The notes below the pieces were generated by a model. The model was not told where the DNA came from. It worked only from the letters and a program-made list of their open reading frames with translations, and ran no database searches. DNA of 64,000 nucleotides, from NCBI RefSeq assembly GCF_958450345.1, contig NC_088780.1, positions 108,078,226 to 108,142,225 of the forward strand, in the 5' to 3' direction. Position 1 is the first letter of the stretch; the number at the start of each line of letters is the position of its first letter. This DNA comes from Calliphora vicina (lineage: Eukaryota > Arthropoda > Insecta > Diptera > Calliphoridae). Made by a program: the position numbers and the translations under genes. Below are positions 38,501 through 53,500 of this stretch, piece after piece.

Positions 38501-41500
38501 AAAAAAACATTTTGTGTACATAAAAGATTTCGTTTGGCTTTTGTAATTTAAACCTAAATTTTTCAAAAATAAAGTAATGTAAAAATTTAATAATACTCAA
38601 ATACTTTTTGGATTTGTGTAAACTTTAAAGATAGATTTTTAAACTATCCGGAATATAAGTTAGGTTCCTTGGGCAGCCTCTCTTTAACTCTTTCAGCCAC
38701 GCTTTTTTGTGTATAAGTTTAAAATCAAAGCAATTGCATTTTTACTTTAATCAAGGTTAGTTTATTATAAAAATTAAGAAAAAATTCAAAACATGAAAAA
38801 ACCACCCCATTCCAATGCTTTTTGTGGAGTGAAGTGGTTAGTTTACTAACCACCGTGGCCGTTGGTTTAAAAATAACCCTGATCAAAATTTTTGTTTCGT
38901 ATACATTTTTTTGAAATCGAATATTTTTTACTAAATTTTGTGACCAAACAACCGGAATATCAAATTAACACTGAATTCGATGAACAATAAACACTCTGTG
39001 CATTCTTTTATTGAATGCGTGAAAGTCTCTTAAAAAACTGATTTTTACAATATTTTCAAATTAATATACCTATTTATCTAACCAGATTCTCTGATGATCT
39101 CCCTCAATAACTCTTATAAACCTGAGAGGAAGGAGGTTCCAAGTATATGCTCCCTAATGAGGCCCAGAGTTGGAAAATTACAGAATAAATACGACACCGT
39201 ATCTTCCACTTCTACGTTTTGACGGGTTCTACAGTAATCTTTAAATCGTAGGCCTAATTTTCTAGCAACTGTCGTGCACAATTTACCCTTTTTTATTCAC
39301 GAAGAAATCCTATAAGTAGACTCGTTCTGCCGGCATAATATCCTGAATATAACAATTGAAGACTTCGATAACATGCAGCTCACCGAGTGTGTGTGGTTAC
39401 AAGACTTGCTTCATTAACATTCCTTCATTCCTTGAATAAAAAAAACCGGAAAAGGTCTATCGTTACACGGAATGTAACTTTCAGTATATGTTGATAAATT
39501 TTGCTAATATTGAATATTTGTGGCTATCACAAAATATATTTAAGGTATCTAACACTTTGCTGCAATTTGTTTTCAATATTACGGCGTTGTATATAGCTTT
39601 ATTTACCTATTAATTCAATTTAAATTTCTATTTCCTAAACATGGTCATAAATTTTAATTTCCAACCACATAAAGTTTTGTCCCTCGATACTTTTTAAGTA
39701 AACATTTTTTTTAATTAAAATAAAATATTTAATGAAAATTTATTTATTAATTTGTACTTTACAATCGTTGTTTAACGTAATAACAATATTCAAAGTCACG
39801 CACATTTTGAAACTAAATATTGAAAAAAATTAAACTGACATTTGGGTTGTCAATTGGGGACGAGGAGACATGCAACAGCACAACAACGGAAAATTATTTT
39901 TTGTTTAAATCCAAACCACAAAGACCACAACGCATAGTGTTGCGTGTGTATTTGAGTAAACATGAAAATAGAATTCAATTACTAACAACATGACGGTGGA
40001 GCAAAGCGAAGAAATAGGAATTTTTGTAAACTTTAAGCAGAAACTGCAGGATTTGATTAGTTATCGGTGTTGTTAAACGCAAATCATTGGTGTTGTAATG
40101 AAACATTCCTTGAATGATTAGATTTGGGTTCGAAATTAATATTTCCTCTGCTCGATGTCCGTGCAGTAATACACCGATTTGAACCACTTTCAATAGACTT
40201 TGTTCTTTGACAGAAAAAATAGCATGTGCCAAATATTATCGAAATATCTTTGGAATTGTAACCTGTACTTTGCACACATGGTTTACATGGAGAGCCACCC
40301 AGATGGAAGGACATTGTTAAATCGATCGCTCAATGAAACTTAAGGATCAGTTGATTTGTAAAGTGAGTAAAACATTATGTCCTTCAGTCTTTCCATCTGC
40401 TAGCTGATTGTGGTTAAAATATAGGTCGTGAAAAACCCTAACTTAATTTTATTTGGGACATGTGATTATTTTGGAACAAGCATGAAATCTATAGTTATGA
40501 TCGATATATTTTTTCATGTATCGTCTCAAACTAGTGCTTTAATGATTCGGAATATCCTGCATAAATTACTATTTCTCGCCCTGTGTTTAACTAAAGTTCT
40601 ATAAATATAGATAAATACACATAGATGAGTAACTCTCCTGTCAAAGAATTTTTTAGTAAAAAAACTATGTGGAACCAAAAAAAAAAATAACGTTCGAAAG
40701 TGTGATTATTTCTCACCACTTAAGGTTTTGGCAACTGAGTTAGGCCTTTGACAGCAGATTTTTCAATCTATGTGTATTTATCTATGGTTATAAATACTTT
40801 GAATTTGAATAACAAAATTCACACATACAATATATGCAGAAACAAGGTAGATGTATAATTTAAAAGAGAGCAATTCCTCAAAAGTTTGGAAATGCGTGCA
40901 GAAATTTGAAAAACTGATTTTAAATCCCACTGTAACGCATCTCCGCTGTCAGGGTTGTTTAGCCTCAAACGACTGACCGACACTGAAACGAACACACGAA
41001 GAATGGTGAAGCAAAGCCTGAGCGATGCAGTAGTGAGTGCAGTATTTTAGTTAGTTGTGGTTAAAACCACAATAAATAATCAACCAACAAACACATGCAA
41101 TAAAGACAACTAGTTAAAACAACTAGTGATTTTAATGACGTGCATACGTATTAGTCTGTATTAGTATATTTATGAGTATGTGCTAGTGTGCATGTTATGA
41201 TGCATGGATAAACTTACCCAGAGGACGATGTTCAATAGAAAAATGATGAATTGGACAACCGCCATTATTCCAGGCTGACAATTTCAAATTAACGCATGAT
41301 GCATTTGTTGCAATTAGTTCATTGCTGTTGGGAGCCTGCGAGGCTAAAATGAGAAAATTGAGCAAAAAACAAAATGTATTTTTTTTAATAGAATTACAAA
41401 ACTTTGATGATGATTTATTACAGGAAAAACATTCTACTATTTGTTAGAAATTTAAAACAGAAACATTTTGGTTCTATTAAACAGAAAAGAACCCAACACT

Positions 41501-44500
41501 TGGCCATATCTTACCTTTTCCCTTTGTCCAGACATTAATTTCCTCACTCGATACCCCATCCCCCACAATATTGTGGGCAGACATTTTAATTATATACTGA
41601 TTGCCACATTTCAAACCCGTTATTGTGTAGGCATTATTTTCTGGCATCAGTTCCGTTTGCGACCAGGTCTCTCCAGCCACACGATACGATATGGAATAAC
41701 CTTGCAATGGTGCACCCCCATCATCGGGTGGATCCCAACTGACGCGTATGCTATCGGCCGAAGCATACTGTACAATGATTTGTGGTGAGGCGGGTGGTTT
41801 CATGGCAATCACTTGATATTGTATCTCATCACTGCCAAAAAGATTGTTCGCTGTACATGTGTAATTTCCGGATAAACTACCTTCAACTCCTATACAAAAG
41901 AAACAAAACGAAAATGTGGTTTTTTTTTGCCATGTAAAGTGTAAAGTAAGAAAATAAACTTTATTTCTTTGGGTCTTTGTATCTTACGATGTATTTTCAA
42001 ATTTCCTTCATTCGTCACTTCGTAAAAAGGACTAAATGTTACTGGTCTATCTCTAGTCAGCCATCTTGCTCTGGGCGTTGGATTGCCAACAGCTAAACAT
42101 TCCAATATTAAGGCAGTACCCACTGCTTTACGTACCAGCTGACCAAAGGAAGCAATTCTTGCTGGTGCTGTAAAGAAAATGTAAGCATTTATTAAACAAT
42201 GTCAGTTAAAGGACACAATTATCTATAAAAATTGATGCATGTTCAAATAATTTTAATATATCGCACTCGGTTACTCTAAAGAGAGTCACTCAAAATTTTA
42301 AAATTTTCAGTAGAGACAAAAAAACATTTTTTTTAACTACAATGAAAGTTGAAGACGGATACAACTGAATTTTTTGGCAAAAGAGTAGAGGAAATGATAT
42401 AAGATTTTTACAGTATGTAGATACGACGACTGTGAACCGATTTCTTCCAAAGTGAAAATTGAAAAATTTTGAGTTGACTCTCTTTAGAGCGATATATAAA
42501 AAAATGTGTTTTATGTTCTATTGACACAGTTACAGTTTCTGTCTTCAATTGGGTGTTGAATATTGTAGTTATGATATTAACTGTCTTCGCTGAACTTAGC
42601 TTTGCTTTATAATACGCTCATTTTTATATTATATGAAATTATTGGAATAATCGATGAAAAAATTTTTTTTATTCGATTTAGAAAAAAAAATTAGAAATCA
42701 CTCTTCGTTGCAAACTATCCTGCAAACCTTGCATGTGTTGCAAATATAGGATAAGTTGTTGTGGTACTGCAATAGCACTTATGCTAGATTTTCAACATAT
42801 GCAAGGTTTGCATTTTCCGCTATTATTCCATCAATTATACATAAACAAAAATTTGGACACAACTTCTCAGGGAAACAATAATAATAGTTTATAATTTAAT
42901 TCCAATTTGGTTTCTATTGAAAATTTTATTACAAACATTTTACAATCGACTTTGGATTAACATACCAATATCAGAACATTATGAAACCCATAGATGAGTA
43001 ATTTACAGTACCAGTAAAATTGCAGTAATTATAAAATATTATTGAAAAAAAAAATTCAGTAAATTTTAACTGATAATGAAATTCAATTTGCATTGTCTAT
43101 AAATTTTTACTTGAAATGACAAATTTACTGGTAATGAAAAATAATTTTCATTATCAGTAAAAATTTACTGATTGAAATTGATGAACATTGGTAAAAAAAT
43201 CATCCTGAACAAATTTTAAGAAAATCGGTTGGGGTTAAGATTTGCCGCAAGCCCTCTGAAGTTTTGAGATGCACTTACAAGGGGATAAAGTGCAATTTTT
43301 CAGTTTTTGTAAAAAAATTGCCATTAAAAACCACTTTTGCAATTTAATTTAAAAGAATAGAAATGTGTACGTAATTGTCATTCTAATGAGACATAAAAAA
43401 CAGAAATTGCTCAAAAATGTAGGAACAAAATTAACATATTTTGGGAAATATCAAAATAAAAGCTAATTTTTACTTAAAATATATCCATATTTATACGTAT
43501 ATGAGTTTTTGTCTTCGTAGGATACCGGTAACCTATTCGCAGGTATGACCAAAAAAATAATATTTTTTTAACTCCATTTTCAAATTTTTAAAAATTTTAT
43601 TAAACAAATTTCAGAATTTTTTGATCATCTCATTGAAATTTATTGAGAATATAATAAGCAATAAAAATATGAAAAAATTATGAAAATATCTCTTATAGTT
43701 TTTCCGTACCTGCGTTTTAAATTTTGAAATTTTCGAGAAAAACAAATTATTTGGCCATATTTTGGAGAATGAGCTTAATTTCCTTACTGTTATGAATTTT
43801 AAGTATGACCTATTCTGAATATTATAGTACAGATAATTCTAAATATATTCTGAAAGTTTTACATGGAGGCAATATTGACACTTTTAGCTAGCGTCCCAGT
43901 AAGAGATGCCAAACGGGGAATCCCGTTCCCGAACATCCCGGGGTTTTCGGTATTTTTGGTTTTCCTAGAGTGGGGCTCTGGCAAATCAATTCTTCACATT
44001 TTTTTTTGTAAGTTATCTAACAAAACTCAATTAAAATCCTCTTCAAACGAAATTGATTTTATCTCAGATGAGGAGCTTGAACAAAATGAAAATATTTCGA
44101 TTGCTAAAAGATATAGGATAAGGTACTGTTTTTACCAGTATGTACATTAGGCTGGGTCGATTTGTATGGACGATCAAAAACTATAAAAATGTATAGCAGA
44201 AACGCAATCTACGGAAAATTCTAAGAAAGTTTCTTCAAGAAACCATAGGTCTAAAATCAAATCCTATCTTGCACATTTCGTATTTTATCCAATAAAAAAA
44301 CTATTAAAAAAAAAATACTGAAATATCATTGGATAAAAGACGAAATTCGCAAGATAGGATTTGATTTTAGACCTATTGTTTTTTTGGGGAAAATTTTTTA
44401 GAATTTTCTGCTATACGATTTTTCGTGAAAAAAATCGTCCCACCCTATATTCGGGATTTACCAAATCCCGAACTCCGTGATTTTCAAAAATTAGTCCCGA

Positions 44501-47500
44501 TTAGCATCTCTAATGCTTATACAATCTAATATCTACAACAAGTTTTATTAAAATTCAAAGCATAATTAGTAACTAAATTAGTCCTTCTACAACTCTCTTG
44601 CTGTTATATTTCTTGAGCTTAAATAAGTTTTGATAAATTCTACCTTAATAAATAATTCTTCCAATCAAAAAATGTACTTATTTTAATTTAAAAAGGAAAT
44701 AATCCTTTGCTTAATATAGTACTCTCAAATATTTAATTTCAATTTCATTATTTTCTACCAAAATGCAATCTCTTTCTATATCGTTCTGTAAAAATATAAT
44801 AAATTTTAAATGTAACACTCCCATCCCACACTCACTCACTCAACAGACAAGCACAAAAGATTTTACTAATAAAAAATTAAGTCGAAATAATAAAATAGAA
44901 TAATAAATGGAAAATGTAAATGTAGCAATAATACAAAAATTAGTAGTAGTATTGCCAATTAATTAAATGGAAATAAATTATACCAAACAATACAGCAGTA
45001 CATACAAACGACTACAATAACAACCGATACTCGAATATATTGTAGTAAATTTCAATCTACATTTGTACATTACAATGGCATAAATTAAATACTGGGTGTA
45101 TTTATCTGTGTGAGTTTGTGTGAGTATTTATATATTTAATCTGCAATACCAAATGATTGGACAGCATAAAACAAAAACGTATAAAAAAAAAGTACAGAAA
45201 AAAAGAGCAAATTATAGATACACTCACAAACACTACATACACCCAGTTACAATAAAAATAAAATTGAATTGAAATTCAATTTTCAACTTACCACGTGTAT
45301 TTGTGGCTTGTGCCACCACAGATGTTGGCTCGCCTTCGCCCACAGATGTTGAAGCAGAAACCCAAAATTCATACATTTGATTTTCAGCCAAACCACGTGC
45401 CTCATATGTAACCGGATAACCAGATTCATCGACACGAACCATATGAGCTGGAATAATGTATCAGTATCACCCAGCGTTGTAGATTGAGGTAGTTTATGTT
45501 TTTTTTTTTTTTTTTGGAATATAATGAAAATTGTATAAAACAAAAGTATTAAATGTACATATAACAACTGGTGATTAAATTTCTCATTGTAAATAAATTG
45601 TCCTAAATAATATGTGTAATTAATTTGTTTTTTGTAATTGTGATGCAAATAACTCCAAAATGTTTCTTCTGCCATCACTTCTACGTCTAAAGCTTACATT
45701 GGACTATGTATAGACTGAGGATTGCAAATCTAAAGTTCTGAAATTAATATATAAATTGGTCCAATGATCTGAGATTAAGTTTTAAGTTGGTTATTTAAAG
45801 ACATACGATTGAATATCTAACATTAATTCTTAAATTGAACCATTTAATGATTTAATACAGATCTTTGATTAAAGATTAAATTGGATTATTTAAAGATATA
45901 CGATTAGAGTAAGTTCGGGTAATGTGGTATACCTATTTTTTATTTGACTATAATTTTTAGAATCTTAATTCGATTGGAACAGTTTTTAGCTGGTTTTCTA
46001 CTACAAGTGTTAGCTTTACATCCATGAAAGTAAAACAGTATTTTAAGTTCAAGTCTCAGAGAAATTTTGGAAAAAGAGAAAAAACTCTAAAACAAGCCAT
46101 TAAAAAAAATTGGCGTGTACCATGTTCTTTTAATATTGTATACTAAACCGCATATGCATATTATTTTAATTTGTAAATGAGTTGCGTTTTATTTAAATCA
46201 TCTTTAATGGATGCCGTTAAATTTTGCAATACATTCTTCGCTTCGTAGGAGACATTGAATGACTGATAGATAGATTTCTTCAAATCTTCCGCTGCCCATT
46301 TTCTTATTTCACATTTCTTTGGCATATTATTTGTTTGAAAAACTTTATTGAAATTATTATAATATTAAACATATACACTAAATATTCTATATTGTTGCAT
46401 GTGTTCTTCAATAGCAACATATTCCCATTTGACTTTAAAATTAAATTAATGATTTTAGAAAAAAATAATTTTTAACAGATCTCAAAAAAAAGTCTACAAC
46501 AAGATCACGATGATTTTTTAAAACACTCACGCAATGATCATTTTATGAGATCATAAAACTCTTAAGCTTGGTACCGTCACTCACATGCTCTTAGTTTTAG
46601 AGAAAAGTAGCTATACCACATTACCGGCCTATACCATATTTATTACCCGAACTTACTCTAATGCTTAAATTGGACTATTTATTGATGTCGAATAAAGCTT
46701 AGACTAGACTGTTTAAAGATCTATGATTAAAGCTTAAATTGGACTATTTAAAGGTCTACGATTAAAGCTTAAATTGGACTATTTATTGATCTATGATTAA
46801 AGCTTCAACTGGACTATTTAAAGATCAATATTTAAAGGTTAAATTGGACTATTTAAGGATCTGTGGTTAAAGTTTAAATGGGACTATTTAAAGATCTACG
46901 ATTAAAGTTTAAACTGGACTATCTAATCTATGATTAAATTTTAAATTGGACTATTTGTTGATCTACGATTAAAGCTTAAAGTTTACTATTTAAAGACCTT
47001 TCATTAAATCTTAAATTGAACTATTTAAAGATCTACGATTAAAGCTTAAACTGGATTATTTAATCTATGATTAAAGCTTAAATTGGACTAGTTATTGATA
47101 TACGATTGAAGCTTAAATTTTACTATTTAAAGACCTTTCATTAAAGCTTAAATTGGACCATTTATAGATCTGCGATTAAAGCTTAAACTGGACTATTTAA
47201 AGATCTATTATTAATGCTTAAATTGGACTATTTAAAGATCTACGATTAAAGCTTAAACTGGACTATTTAAAGATCTATGATTAAAGATTAAATTGGACTA
47301 TTTAAAGATCTACGATTAAAGCTTATACTGGACTATTTACAGATCTACGACTGAACCCTAAATTTGACTTTTCAAATGGATATGTTTAAATCTTAAATTG
47401 GGCTATTTAAAGATTTATGACTAAATCTTAAATTGGAGTTCTAAATGACCAACATTTGAAGCTTTAATTGAACTATTTAAAGATCTACGATTTATGATAG

Positions 47501-50500
47501 AATTGAAATGTTAATATGTTTGATGGGGAAAAAAAATTATTAAAAATTATTAATTATTTAAAATTTTACATAATCTTATATATAAATAGGCCACACGTTT
47601 TTTTGTGGTACACTTTTAAGTATGTTATTGTCCACCAATATTGATGAAACATATATGGTTTAAAAGATTATTTTCTCTAGATGTGCACAATATAAATTTT
47701 TTTTAAAAATTATTTTTTAATAAAAGTGTTAAAAAGCGTTCTAAATTTGCTTGAAAAACAACAACAACATGTTTATGCACATCTAAATACACGTGTATTT
47801 GTACACAAACGTGAAAAAATATTTTTGCGTATACTCAAAGTAACTGTATAATTTCGTTATTAGTGGTCGAATTTTGACCACCAGGCGATCCTAGTTTATA
47901 TAAAAACTTTATTATTATTATAATTTTTTTTGTATGAACTAATGTATAACTTTTTTCCCCCATTTTGTTAATATACAATTAAGATTTCACTTAAATTATC
48001 TGTTAATTATGCTGACAAATCAGTTGTCTACCAACAACAGCAACAAAATAAATTTCTACAAAAAAACTAAAAGTTTTTTTCAATCGCATTTGCCTTTTTT
48101 CTCTATCTTTCAGCATTAAATTGAAATTAAATGCCAAAACTTTTATTTATTTTGAAATCTACAGCCAAAAGTTTGGCTAATAAAACTAAGAGTATCAAAA
48201 TGAAGCAGCAAAAAAATGAAGCAACCTTAAAAAACAAACTTTATTTCGTACAACTTTTATTCGTGTGTTGAAAAATGTAAAAAAGAAAAATGCTGCGTAC
48301 GATGATGACTTTAAATGAGAAAAAACAAATAAGACCTTCAAGTAAAAAAAAAACTTTATTACTGCACCTTTCATGACTCTTTCAGTGATAAACCAAAAAA
48401 TAAAAAAAAAAAATGAAACTTTTTCTATCACCATTTATATTTTTTTTTAGCACTGCTCCCCACAAATTTTATTTTAACTTATTGGAATTTATATATACAG
48501 CTACTAAGCATCAGAAAATTTTATTTAGTACAGAAAAAAGTTCCCTCCCTGATAGTAACAAAAAGAGTGTTTAAAATTTAAATCATCATACTTACATTTT
48601 GCTTGTCCTTTACGTCCGGCTTCTCGCGAGTAGACGGTGTAGTGGGTTATTATGCCATTGCGATTTCTTGGTGGCAGCCACGATATCAAAATAGAATCTG
48701 CTGTTAAGGCAGCTGCTTTTATGGAGGCTGGTGCATCGGGTACATCATCCTCCGTTTGGCAATATAACGGTTGACTGGCGATACCATCACCCGTGGCCGT
48801 GTACGCCAGTACTCGTATCGAGTAATTGGTAGCTTTGTGCAGCGTGTGTAAATATGTTTCCAGATTCGATGTACGTTTTATTTCCAATTTAGCAGGAAAC
48901 TCAACTGCAAAGTGAATCAAAAAGACGAACAAAAATAAAAGAGAAAATCAAATCCAAGTGTATTAAAAAGGGGAATGCAATTTTAATTTTCTTTTCTTTA
49001 CGTTGTTATTTCTTCGTTTTATTGTTGTTTAGTGCTTTTAGGATTTAGAAAATTTAAATATTTATAACGATTCATGGTTCATGTTTAAAAGTAAAGCTAG
49101 AGTTATTGTTTATAACACAGACAGCTTTGGTTCAAGTTTTAACAAGCTTATAGGATTTATAAAAAGCTTTAATTTCCTGATACTTATTATTATTATTATT
49201 ATTATTATTATTTTAAAGGGAACATCTCTTACACTTTTAAACAAAGCATGTACTTTTAAAAACCTTCAAACTGTACAGACATTTCTACTTCAGAACTTTG
49301 CTTGTAATTCATCATTACTAAATACCAAAAGTTCAATGTACTTCAAATTTTATCTATGCAATAACAGCTTAACGAAAAATGTTAGAAATATTTGATTTCT
49401 ACTTTCAATACTAAATAACAAAAAAAAAAAAACAGCAATGTTAAATATAAAAACACTTGACCACAATTATAGCCACAAATCCAAAATTCCTCGAACCCTC
49501 AATCACACACACAACCAAATGTATATATGTTGCATGTATATGTGTGCACAACTAATTGAAAAGTTATGTGAAATTTTAAACCTAAAGTTCGAGTATTTTG
49601 AACATTCAAAAGGACCACCAAATAAACACAAAAATACACCAAACACCGACAAATATCCAACCAAAACAGAAAACAAAACATTAAATTTAACAAACGAAAC
49701 ATCAATTTCGAATTTCGTTATTATTGGTATAAAAATATACTTGTATTATTTATTATTACAATATTTTTATACCCTTCACCTTCGTGAGAAGGGTATATGT
49801 ATATAAGTTTGTCATTCCGTTTGTAATTTCCACAATATAATTTTCCGACCCTATAAAGTATATATAATCTGGATCCTTATAGATAGCGGAGTCGATTAAG
49901 CCATGTCCGTCTGTCTGTTGAAATCAACTTTCCGAAGCCCCCAAATAACTTACATACACGATTCATACATCAATATCTCTGGAATATCGGTCCACAAATG
50001 GCTGAGATATAAGGAAAAAACCAGGACAACCTCGATTTTTGACCTATATGTATCTGGATTACTAAGTCATTAATATAGACAATATGGATATGTAATGATA
50101 GATATTTCAAAGACCTTTGCAACGGCATATATAAGGCCATTGTAAGTTGGACCTACAATGGGTCAAAATAAGGAAAAATATTTTTTAACCCGAAATTTTT
50201 TTTCACCAAAAACTTTTTTTCGCTAAAAATTAAAAAAAAAAAATTAAATTAAAAAAGACATTTTTTTTTTAAATTTAAAAAAAAACATTTCGAAAAATTA
50301 AAAAAAAACAACTTTGAAATTGTTGTTTACCTATAAAAATATTTAAAATTTTTATTTTGAAGTATAGTTTGGTGAAGGGTATATAAGATTCGGCATAGCC
50401 GAATATAGCTTTCTTGTTTTAATCTTTTTTTATACATTCTTTCTCTTACATGTTTTAATTTCAATATGATAGTGAAAAATGTGCTTAACCGGAAAATTGC

Positions 50501-53500
50501 AAATATTGTATGAAATGAAACTAAAAGAAAACCAAGTAAATCAAATACTACAACCAATTAAATAAATATTATAAAATTTAAAATATATTGAAAAACTTAT
50601 ACGTAGATAAACCAAGATAACAATATAAAAAATCAAACGTTTTATAAAAAAATATACATAAAAACCAGTAAGAAAGTATGGTCGAGCAAGCCCGACCTTA
50701 TAATGTCTAAAAATATTTTTCTTTAAAAATTTCAATAATTTGTTTTCGTGAGTGATTTTGGAATAAATGCTTTAATGAGAGCTATGACTAATTATGGACA
50801 GATCATCATAAAATTAGGTGACATTACTTCGGCATATAAATATACAACATATTTGGAGCGAACTTTGTGTAGAAACCTATATAAATTAAATATTTATGAC
50901 CTATAAAGTCCTATAATAATAATATTGGGCCATATAAGTCCTATAATAATTGGTATATGCCAAATTTGATCGAAATAGCTTCAAAATTGTGACCTGTACT
51001 TTGGGCACAAGGCTTACATGTACAGGCAGACGGACGGACGGAAGGACATCGTTTAATCGACTCAAAAAGTATACTTAGACAAATATTTCGATGATTTGAA
51101 AAAACGTACAAAGGGGGCAAGGTTTGTGGAACTTCTGAGGAGTAAATAAAGGCTTTTTATATAAGTATTTGATACTGCTGAAAACATTATGACCTGAGGA
51201 TTGATATTTTAGTAAAATTAAATAATTTTATAAAATTTTGGGACGTCATTTACCTTAAAAACTAAAAAAATATAATGTGATTTTTCACGAATAAAAATAT
51301 AAAATTTGACTTAATGTAAAATTTTAACAGTTAAAGATATCATAACACAATTTGGAACCAATATAGACTAAAATGTCCTTAAATCAATAGCATTAGAATT
51401 TTTGAAATTTTTTATTTTCAAATAACGAAATTCCTAAAACGGGGAAAATGTGTTCCTAAAACTGAGAAAAGTGCATACTGTGACGTTATTTACCGTGTGA
51501 TAGTAAAAACACTTAGTAATCATTTAAGAAACATACGGGGTTATACAAAATATGGAGCTTTTTCGTGGATCCGTGCATTGCCTTTTTAGAATTTTCTACG
51601 CAAATCGAAATTTTTTTTTAAAAATTGGCCAAGTTTGGATAGGTAGGTGTTCGGGGTGATATGTCGGATTACCTGAGCCAAATTTCTCTTTACACGCTTT
51701 TGCATTAAGTTGTCTTTCCGGATCATATAAAAATTCTATATAGTCCCGAAGAAAATTTTTTTCTACAAAAGAAAAAATTTATGGGCTTTTTTGGGAAAAA
51801 CGTAAAAAATACGGCCCTTTTTACAAGTTCCAACTTTGGATGCGTATTACTTTTTATAGGAAATTTTATCGTCAATATAGCTGATATTTTAAAAATAAAT
51901 TTCGACCCTCCGTAGGCCCGCCATATCTAAAAAACCATAAAAAGATCTAGCAAAATTAAAAAAAATAAATCGATAAACCTGAATATCTCTTCAACTAATA
52001 GAGATAACCTACACTTGTAAGCGTATTTTTTGTAGACCTTCTCAAGGACTATTTATATTTAAAATTTCAGTTCACAAAAATTTTTTTGTACAAAAGAAAA
52101 AATGTATGGGCTTTTTTGGGAAAAAACGTAAAAAATACGGCCCTTTTTACAAGTTCCAACTTTGGATGCGTATAACTTTTTATAGGAAATTTTATCGTCA
52201 ATATAGCTGATATTTTAAACATAAATTTCGACCTTCTTAAGGACTATTTATATTTAAAATTTCAGTTCATTCGGATCATAAATGGATTTTTGGCGATTTT
52301 TTTAAAAAATTTGAGACCCGAGGAGACCAACACATTATCGCTAGGAAGCTGAACTAACTAAATCAACTCGAAAACATCAAACCATGTGAAATTTCGTAAC
52401 AATATATCCAATAATTCACAAGATACCGAATTATTTCCAAAAAAAAAGTTTCTAAACCACAGTGCTACGATGGCAGCCAAACTTGCCGTATTTAATGGCC
52501 TATGATTGAAACGAAATTTAGAGTATTTAATATTATACGATTTTAGTTAAACTTTGACAATACAAGTACATGTAAAGATTAAACCTAAATCTATACTATT
52601 TGAAGACCTAGAATTGGACTATTTAAAGCTAAACTTGTTTATGTATAGGCCTATGATTAAGACTAAATTTAGACAATTTTAAAGACTTCGATTGAGGTTC
52701 AACTTTTACTATAGAAAGTCAAACGATTGCTTAAATATACTGAAATTTGATTATATTAATACCTATGATTGAGCCTAAAATTCGAATATATAAATCTTTT
52801 TAATTGAAGTAAAAGATGAAATATTTAAAGACTTGCGGTTAGTCTTTGCATGAAGCCATCGAAAGAACTAAGAGTGAGTCTACAATTGGACTACATAAAT
52901 ACCCACAATCGAAATAAAATTTGGACTATTTAAAAAACTGCGTTAGAAGCTAAAATTGTACTACATAATTATCTAGGATTGAAGTAAAAATTTTACTATT
53001 TAAAGAACTACGTTTGTGGCTGAAATTGAGGATATGAATGAATCCATAGTGAAGCTATTAACAGCCTACGATTGAGAATAAAAATGTCCGATATATAGGC
53101 TTACTATTGAGGTTTTATTTGATATATGAAGATCTCGATTGAGACGAAAAATGGACTAGTAAACCAATGAATTATTTGATTTGTTTAAGATAATGAAAAT
53201 CATAAAATCTTTCCATCTATTCAAATTTAAATGTTTTGGTTTGTTGCTGATTAGGCAGAATATCATGTGTAATTCTAAAAGAAAGGATAAGATCGGACTC
53301 TGATGATTTTCATTATCTTAAAGAAATCAAATAATTCACTGGTGTTTACTCACTTTTGAGGCTATGATTGAAAGGCTATTAAAAGACTATGATTGATGAT
53401 GAAATTGAACTGTAAATAGACTTACGATTGAGGTTAGAGTTGGACTAAATAAAAACCTTCGATTAATTTTAGAGTAGTACAATATAAAGACCTATTTTGC

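Larger units (their letters stand above)
42168..45291 (-). other. 3.1-kb intron between FNIII-4 and Ig10
   Basis: It holds the MITE at 42261-42492 and the element at 43902-44511. A repeat at about 43500-43790 is shared in inverse orientation with 7620-7860 (both contain GACAAAAACTC and the CCTGCGAATAG/CTATTCGCAGG phrase). 42500-43200 and 44520-45290 show nothing recognised. Confidence 0.75.
45690..47510. repeat. degenerate ~37-bp minisatellite, split by a transposon
   Basis: Units follow the pattern GATCTACGATTAAAGCTTAA then ATTGGACTATTTAAA. More than 20 diverged units lie at 46659-47510 and about 5 at 45690-45906. Many are 36-38 bp, with point changes and small gaps. The same unit, more decayed, reappears at about 52490-53960 in the next intron upstream. 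Confidence 0.85.
45448..48595 (-). other. 3.1-kb intron inside FNIII-4
   Basis: It is made mainly of the ~37-bp minisatellite (45690-45906 and 46659-47510), the element at 45907-46658 that splits it, and the Helitron at 47574-47894. 47900-48590 is AT-rich, with no recognised feature. Confidence 0.8.

Noticed and set aside
41468..41788. Plus-strand open frame of 106 codons
   Set aside because: Antisense to the FNIII-5 exon.
45283..45678. Minus-strand 131-codon open frame
   Set aside because: It runs through a poly-A tract and intron in a frame different from the FNIII-4 exon, and shows no domain.
49438..49806. Plus-strand open frame of 122 codons
   Set aside because: Low-complexity Asn/Lys/Thr composition, in an intron, running into a DINE-like element.
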